Origin: Gemmatimonadota bacterium
GTDB lineage: Bacteria > Gemmatimonadota > Gemmatimonadetes > Longimicrobiales > RSA9
Assembly: GCA_007126035.1 (NCBI GenBank)
Contig: SLCC01000174.1
Span: 1-55,604 of the forward strand
DNA length: 55,604 bases
Direction of reading: 5' to 3'
The notes beneath the pieces are model-generated. The model did no database searches. It worked only from the letters and a program-made list of their open reading frames with translations, and was not told the origin of the DNA. This document shows, piece by piece, positions 50,869-55,604 of the stretch. The translations under genes and the position numbers were made by a program. Position 1 is the stretch's first letter; each line of letters opens with the position of its first letter.

Positions 50869-52251
50869 TCAGCAGGTGGTGGGAACTTCGAGTCCGTGCT
50901 CCAGGTCCAGCAGTGGCGCCACGTATTCACCTGAGAAACACGCATGGCAGAACGGCCCGGACTCCGACACGGCGTCGACCATTCCTTCCAGCGACAGATA
51001 ACCCAGGGAATCCACGTTCAGGCGCTGGCGGATCTCCTCCACCGTGAGCCGCGCGCCGATCAGTTCCTCTCGCGTAGGCATGTCGATGCCGTAGAAGCAG
51101 GGGTAGCGTACCGGCGGGCTCGAGATCCGGAAATGGACCTCCGCGGCGCCGGCCTCCCGGATCAGCCTGATCAGGCCCATGCTGGTGGTGCCGCGGACCA
51201 GCGAATCATCCACGACCACCACCCGTTGGCCTTCCAGCACCTCGCGCACGGCGTTGTACTTGATCCTGACCCGGAAATCGCGGCCCTGCTGCGTGGGGTG
51301 GATGAAGGTACGGCCCACGTAATGGTTCCGGATCAGTCCCAGCTCGTAGGGGATGCCGCTCTCCTCGGCATAGCCCAGGGCAGCTGAGTTGGAGGAGTCG
51401 GGCACGCTGAAAACGATGTCCGCCTCCGCCGGCTGCTCACGTGCCAGCTGTCGGCCGAAGGCGCGCCGGGCCCGGTCCACGCTCTGGCCCCAGACCCGGG
51501 AATCGGGCCGGGTGAAGTACACCAGCTCGAAGATGCAGTGTTGCCGCGGCGCGTTCGAGTCGATGCTCTTCAGGGAGGTCAGCTCGTGCCCGCGGATCCG
51601 GATCATCTCGCCCGGCTCGATGTCCCGGACGAAGGTGGCGCCCACCAGGTCCAGGGCGCAGCTCTCGCTGGCGGCCATCCAGCCGCCGTCGGGAAAACGG
51701 CCCAGGCACAGCGGCCGGTACCCCCAGGGATCGCGGGCGGCGTAGAGGGTCTGTCCCACGGTGATGATGACCGAGAAGGCGCCCGTGAGCCTGGACAGGG
51801 CTTCCGTGATCTGTTCCTCTACAGAGGGACAGCGGGACCGTGCTATGAGGTGGACGATGACTTCCGAGTCTATGGTCCCCTGGAAGAGGGCCCCTTCCTC
51901 GACGAGCTCGGTACGGAGCAGCCCGGCATTGGTGATATTGCCGTTGTGGACGAGGCCCAGGTCGCCCTCCCGATAGCTGACGACTATGGGCTGGGAGTTG
52001 ACCAGGCCAGCGCCGCCGGCCGTGGAGTAGCGGGTATGGCCCAGGGATAGGCTGCCTGGAAGGGTGTCCAGGTCCTCATCCGAGAAGGCTTCCGCCGCGA
52101 GTCCGCCGCGGCGGGAAAGGCGGGCGTAGCCATCGTCGTTCACCGCCGAGATCCCGACCGATTCCTGGCCCCGATGCTGTAACGCGTACAGCCCCATGAA
52201 CACCAGGCGCGCGGCATCGGCCGCGCCACTCACGCCTACGATGCCGCACAT
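50869..52251 (-). CDS. purF: Amidophosphoribosyltransferase
   Basis: First step of purine synthesis, making 5-phosphoribosylamine from PRPP and glutamine. The 460-aa product has the N-terminal nucleophile Cys2 directly after Met (MCGIVGV), so only Met removal is needed, unlike the Bacillus enzyme with its longer propeptide. The glutaminase domain shows LQHRGQES, GHTRYST and HNGNITN. The PRPP site is VVVVDDSLVRGTTS. Four cysteines at the places of the Bacillus 4Fe-4S ligands are present (QHCIF, YPCFYG and CHAC), so it is probably an iron-sulfur enzyme. It lies 27 bp after purL. Confidence 0.97.
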   Translation of the reverse strand: MCGIVGVSGAADAARLVFMGLYALQHRGQESVGISAVNDDGYARLSRRGGLAAEAFSDEDLDTLPGSLSLGHTRYSTAGGAGLVNSQPIVVSYREGDLGLVHNGNITNAGLLRTELVEEGALFQGTIDSEVIVHLIARSRCPSVEEQITEALSRLTGAFSVIITVGQTLYAARDPWGYRPLCLGRFPDGGWMAASESCALDLVGATFVRDIEPGEMIRIRGHELTSLKSIDSNAPRQHCIFELVYFTRPDSRVWGQSVDRARRAFGRQLAREQPAEADIVFSVPDSSNSAALGYAEESGIPYELGLIRNHYVGRTFIHPTQQGRDFRVRIKYNAVREVLEGQRVVVVDDSLVRGTTSMGLIRLIREAGAAEVHFRISSPPVRYPCFYGIDMPTREELIGARLTVEEIRQRLNVDSLGYLSLEGMVDAVSESGPFCHACFSGEYVAPLLDLEHGLEVPTTC

Positions 52252-52278
52252 GCTTCAACCCTCGCTCCCCTCATCTCC

Positions 52279-54585
52279 TCAATCCCCTACTGCGCCCGCC
52301 GACTCCGGCGCAGCCATGATCCGTGGAATCGCGGTGTGGTACTCCAGCGCCAGCTCGGTGGCCGGGACCCGCACCGTCGTCGCCGTGGCCTGGATCTCGA
52401 TCGTCGCATCCCCGTCCGCCTCGCCCACGGTGCCGATACGCCGGGCAGGTACTCCGTGGGCGGTGGCCAGTTCCAGGACCCCGTCCACGTCGGCCTCGGT
52501 GCAGGAGACCACTATCCGGCCCTGCGCCTCACCGAAGAGCAGTGCGTCCATCGGGAGGTCGTCCTCCAGGGTGACCTCGAAGCCGCGGGGCTCCTCGAGC
52601 CGGAAGACTGCGCTCTCGGCCAGGCATACCGCCAGGCCGCCCTCGGCGCAGTCGTGGGCGCTGGCCAGCAGCCCCGCGTCGATCATGGCCAGGACTGCGT
52701 GCTGGAGCGATCGCTCCGTCGCCAGGTCGACCCGGGGCACCTGCCCCGCGGTGCGCCCGTGGATCGTCTTCAGGTACTCGGAAGCCCCCAGCTCCTCCGT
52801 GTTCCGGCCCAGGAGCAGGATGGCGTCTCCAGCCGTACGGAACGCTGCGCCGATGGACTTGGAGACATCATCGATCACGCCCACCATGCCCACGACCGGG
52901 GTGGGGAAGATGGCGCCCCGGGGGTTCTCGTTGTACAGCGACACGTTGCCACCCACCACCGGCGTCTCCAGGGCACGACAGGCCTCGGCCATCCCCAGCG
53001 TCGATTCCCGGAGTTGGAAGTACACTTCCGGCTTGTGCGGGTTGCCGAAGTTGAGATTGTCGGTGACGGCCCTGGGCCGCGCTCCCACGCAGACCAGGTT
53101 CCGGGCGGCTTCGGCCACCGCTATCATCCCGCCCCGCCGCGGGTCGAGGTACACGTATCGTGCGTTGCAGTCCACCGTGGCCGCAATCCCTCGCCGCGTG
53201 TCCCGGATCCGCAGCACGCCCGCATCGCCGCCAGGGGGCTGCACGGTGTTGGTCCTGACGGTGGAGTCGTACTGCTCATGGACCCACGCCTTGGAAGCGA
53301 TGTTGGGCGCTCCCATGAGGGAGAGGAGCTTCTCTGATGGAGTCCGGTCATCGTCGATGGTGGCGAGCTCGCCCGGGTCCCACTCCCGGAGCCGGCGGAC
53401 CTCCTGCGACTCGATGGCGTCACGGGTGTAGGTGGGGCAGTCCACGATGGCGCGGCCCGGGATCTCGGCGACGATCCGGTCACCTTCCCTGACACGGTAG
53501 AGACCGTCGTCGGTGACCCGGCCGATAACGGCTGCTTCCAGCTCCCACTTCTCCAGGATCCTGACCACCTCGTCTTCGTGGCCCGCCTTGGCCACCACCA
53601 GCATCCGCTCCTGTGACTCGCTGAGCAGGATCTCGTAGGGCGTCATGCCCGGCTCGCGGACGGGGACCCGGGCGACGTCAATGTCCACGCCCGTCCCCGC
53701 CCGGGCCGCCATCTCGGTGGACGCCGAGGCCAGCCCCGCTGCCCCCATGTCCTGTATGCCCACGATATGCCCCGAGCGGATCAGCTCCAGCGAGGCCTCG
53801 AGCAGGAGCTTCTCCGTGAACGGGTCGCCCACCTGGACCTGGGGCCGGCGTGCGTCCGCCTCGTCGGACAGCTCCTCGCTGGCGAAGGTGGCACCGTGGA
53901 TGCCGTCGCGTCCCGTGCGCGCACCCACGGCCAGGATCGGGTTGCCAGGGCCGGACGCCGTCGCCCGGATCAGGTCCTCCTTCTTCATGAGCCCGATGGC
54001 CATGGCGTTCACCAGCGGATTGCCTTCGTACGACTCGTCGAACCACGTCTCGCCACCGATGTTGGGGATGCCCACGCAGTTCCCGTAGTCACCCACCCCC
54101 TTCACCACCCCGGCGAACAGGTAGCGCACGCGGGGGCTCGAGAGTGGGCCGAACCGGAGGGCGTCCAGCACCGCGATGGGCCGGGCGCCCATGGTGAACA
54201 CGTCGCGCAGGATCCCGCCCACGCCCGTGGCCGCGCCCTGGTACGGCTCGATGGCGGACGGGTGGTTGTGGGACTCGATCTTGAAGGCGACGGCGTAGCC
54301 ATCGCCGATGTCGATGACGCCGGCGTTCTCGCCCGGGCCCTGCAACACCCACGGCGCCTCCGTGGGCAGCAGCTTGAGCAGCGGCTTGGAGTTCTTGTAG
54401 CCGCAGTGCTCGGACCAGAGGGCGCTGAACAGGCCCAGCTCAGTGTAGGTGGCGTCCCGCCCCAGAACGTCACGGATCTGGTCGTACTCCCCACGCGTGA
54501 TCCCGTGCTCGTCGACCAGCTCCGGCGTGATCTCCGGGTCGCCCGGCCTCGGCTCCAGCGCCTGAATACCTGCCTGTCCTCCCAT
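52279..54585 (-). CDS. purL: Phosphoribosylformylglycinamidine synthase, large subunit (small PurL)
   Basis: Synthetase subunit of the PurSQL complex, which converts FGAR to FGAM with ATP and ammonia from PurQ. At 768 aa it is the small form that needs PurS and PurQ. Motifs are [54 protein letters not shown] and GGNVSLYNE. The ATG at 54585 overlaps the purQ stop by one base (TGATG) and follows GAGGAGGT. Confidence 0.97.
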   Translation of the reverse strand: MGGQAGIQALEPRPGDPEITPELVDEHGITRGEYDQIRDVLGRDATYTELGLFSALWSEHCGYKNSKPLLKLLPTEAPWVLQGPGENAGVIDIGDGYAVAFKIESHNHPSAIEPYQGAATGVGGILRDVFTMGARPIAVLDALRFGPLSSPRVRYLFAGVVKGVGDYGNCVGIPNIGGETWFDESYEGNPLVNAMAIGLMKKEDLIRATASGPGNPILAVGARTGRDGIHGATFASEELSDEADARRPQVQVGDPFTEKLLLEASLELIRSGHIVGIQDMGAAGLASASTEMAARAGTGVDIDVARVPVREPGMTPYEILLSESQERMLVVAKAGHEDEVVRILEKWELEAAVIGRVTDDGLYRVREGDRIVAEIPGRAIVDCPTYTRDAIESQEVRRLREWDPGELATIDDDRTPSEKLLSLMGAPNIASKAWVHEQYDSTVRTNTVQPPGGDAGVLRIRDTRRGIAATVDCNARYVYLDPRRGGMIAVAEAARNLVCVGARPRAVTDNLNFGNPHKPEVYFQLRESTLGMAEACRALETPVVGGNVSLYNENPRGAIFPTPVVGMVGVIDDVSKSIGAAFRTAGDAILLLGRNTEELGASEYLKTIHGRTAGQVPRVDLATERSLQHAVLAMIDAGLLASAHDCAEGGLAVCLAESAVFRLEEPRGFEVTLEDDLPMDALLFGEAQGRIVVSCTEADVDGVLELATAHGVPARRIGTVGEADGDATIEIQATATTVRVPATELALEYHTAIPRIMAAPESAGAVGD

Positions 54586-55319
54586 CAGCCCACCTCCTCA
54601 CCCGCCGCGGCCCTGGCCCCGGCGTCCTGGCCCTCCAGATGGTCTCGTATCGATTCGAACAGCGGCAGCCCGTCAACCCCTCCCAGAAGACTCTCCACCA
54701 CCCGCTCCGGGTGCGGCATCAGACCCAGGACGTTACCAGCCTCGTTGATCAGCCCGGCGATGTTGTTCATGGAGCCGTTCGGGTTCGCCGCGTCAGTGGC
54801 CTGACCACCGGCGTCCACGTACCGGAACACCACCTGGCCGCCATCCTCCAGTCGATCCAGTGTCTCCCGGTCCGCCACGAAATTGCCCTCCCCGTGAGCC
54901 AGCGGAAGGCGGAGGACCTGCCCCGACCGGTAGCGCCGGGTATAGATGGTGTCTGTCTGTTCCACCCGGAGCAGCATGTCTTTGCCCAAGAACCGCAGGT
55001 CACGGTTCCGCACCAGCGCACCCGGCAACAGGCCCGCCTCGCACAGGATCTGGAACCCGTTGCAGATGCCCAGCACCGGGCGACCCGAATGCGCCGCCCG
55101 GATGACATGGTCCATGACCGGGCTGAACCGGGCGATCGCCCCCGCCCGCAGATGATCGCCGTAGCTGAAGCCACCCGGCAGTATCACGAGGTCCGGGTCC
55201 CCCAGCTCCGCCTCCCGATGCCAGACGAAATAGGCCTCCTCGCCCAGCACGTCGTTGATAGCCTTGTAACAGTCGTAATCACAGTTGGAGCCCGGGAAGG
55301 TGACCACCGCAGCCCTCAT
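54585..55319 (-). CDS. purQ: Phosphoribosylformylglycinamidine synthase, glutaminase subunit
   Basis: Class I glutamine amidotransferase that supplies ammonia to PurL. The chosen ATG at 55319 overlaps the purS stop (TGATG) and has GGAGG 7 nt upstream; a TTG directly before it is less likely. The 244-aa protein has [29 protein letters not shown], the nucleophile Cys in LGICNGFQ, and the His-Glu pair in LMPHPER. Confidence 0.97.
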   Translation of the reverse strand: MRAAVVTFPGSNCDYDCYKAINDVLGEEAYFVWHREAELGDPDLVILPGGFSYGDHLRAGAIARFSPVMDHVIRAAHSGRPVLGICNGFQILCEAGLLPGALVRNRDLRFLGKDMLLRVEQTDTIYTRRYRSGQVLRLPLAHGEGNFVADRETLDRLEDGGQVVFRYVDAGGQATDAANPNGSMNNIAGLINEAGNVLGLMPHPERVVESLLGGVDGLPLFESIRDHLEGQDAGARAAAGEEVG

Positions 55320-55573
55320 CAAACCGCCTCCAGCTCGATGGAATAGTCCTCCGTGACCGGGTTCGCCAACAGCTTACGGCACATCTCCTCCGCCCGTTCC
55401 CGCGCCTCCGCCTCGTCTGCCGCCCTAAGCCCCAGCCGGATCAACTTGCCAACACTCACCCCCGTTACACCGTCGAAGGACAGAGAGTGCAGCGCATGCT
55501 CCACCGCCTTCCCCTCCGGATCCAACAGCCCCGCCCGGGGCGTCACCCGCACCGCCAACCTGTACTCCGTCAC
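55319..55573 (-). CDS. purS: Phosphoribosylformylglycinamidine synthase subunit PurS
   Basis: Small 84-aa dimeric subunit that couples PurQ to PurL. It starts at a GTG at 55573 preceded by GAGGGGA. The sequence shows [21 protein letters not shown] and VGKLIRLGL, typical of the family. It is the first gene of the purS-purQ-purL-purF run within this window; the region further upstream lies outside it. Confidence 0.95.
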   Translation of the reverse strand: MTEYRLAVRVTPRAGLLDPEGKAVEHALHSLSFDGVTGVSVGKLIRLGLRAADEAEARERAEEMCRKLLANPVTEDYSIELEAV

Positions 55574-55604
55574 ATTCCCCTCACCGTTGAAGTGCCCCCG
55601 CCCA

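Overview
The window is very GC-rich bacterial chromosomal DNA. It is densely packed with housekeeping genes, and no mobile element, prophage, rRNA or CRISPR array was seen. Several features point to a diderm: lipoproteins with clear lipoboxes, a likely outer-membrane barrel protein, an MurE with the meso-diaminopimelate signature, and a periplasmic L,D-transpeptidase. S46 and M28 exported peptidases, a two-gene Ku set, a FtsI with a C-terminal PASTA domain and a DUF4157-like mini-metallopeptidase would fit Gemmatimonadota or a related soil/marine lineage. That taxonomic call is an inference from style, not proven.

Layout. 1-200: tRNA-Val(UAC) with its own promoter, then a hairpin. 203-7353 (minus): an S46 dipeptidyl-peptidase lipoprotein, then a tight aceB-aceA-ku-ku unit (glyoxylate shunt plus NHEJ Ku proteins). 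7540-9667 (plus): lipoprotein L,D-transpeptidase, Zn alcohol dehydrogenase and a small membrane protein that ends in an eight-unit minisatellite. 10161-11894: exported TPR protein with a good sigma70-type promoter. 12005-12910 (minus): diacylglycerol-kinase-family lipid kinase. 13175-29452 (plus): a full dcw cluster in order mraZ, rsmH, ftsL, ftsI, murE, murF, mraY, murD, ftsW, murG, murC, ftsQ, ftsA, ftsZ. Most junctions are ATGA/GTGA overlaps; murB and ddl are absent. A promoter and three to four MraZ-type TGGG repeats at 10-bp spacing precede mraZ. 29473-33979 (plus): M23 peptidase, ftsY, recG. 34071-35621 (minus): M28 aminopeptidase lipoprotein. 35794-37092: asnS. 37128-38015 (minus) and 38047-39180 (plus): mazG and alr, divergent from two promoters whose -10 elements overlap. 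39200-45963 (plus): lipoprotein, outer-membrane protein, miaB, comEC and a small HExxH protein. 45978-47006: fbp. 46946-55573 (minus): add, ppdK, purF, purL, purQ, purS.

Functionally the window joins three blocks. One is cell-wall synthesis and division: dcw, alr for D-alanine, the L,D-transpeptidase and the M23 hydrolase. One is carbon metabolism around C2 and PEP: the glyoxylate shunt, PPDK and FBPase, a gluconeogenic set. One is purine synthesis and salvage: purSQLF and add. Nothing here is a plainly new defence or biosynthetic system. The most interesting signals are regulatory (the symmetric mazG/alr promoter and the MraZ boxes) and contextual (tandem Ku genes behind aceBA, and the mini-metallopeptidase behind comEC).
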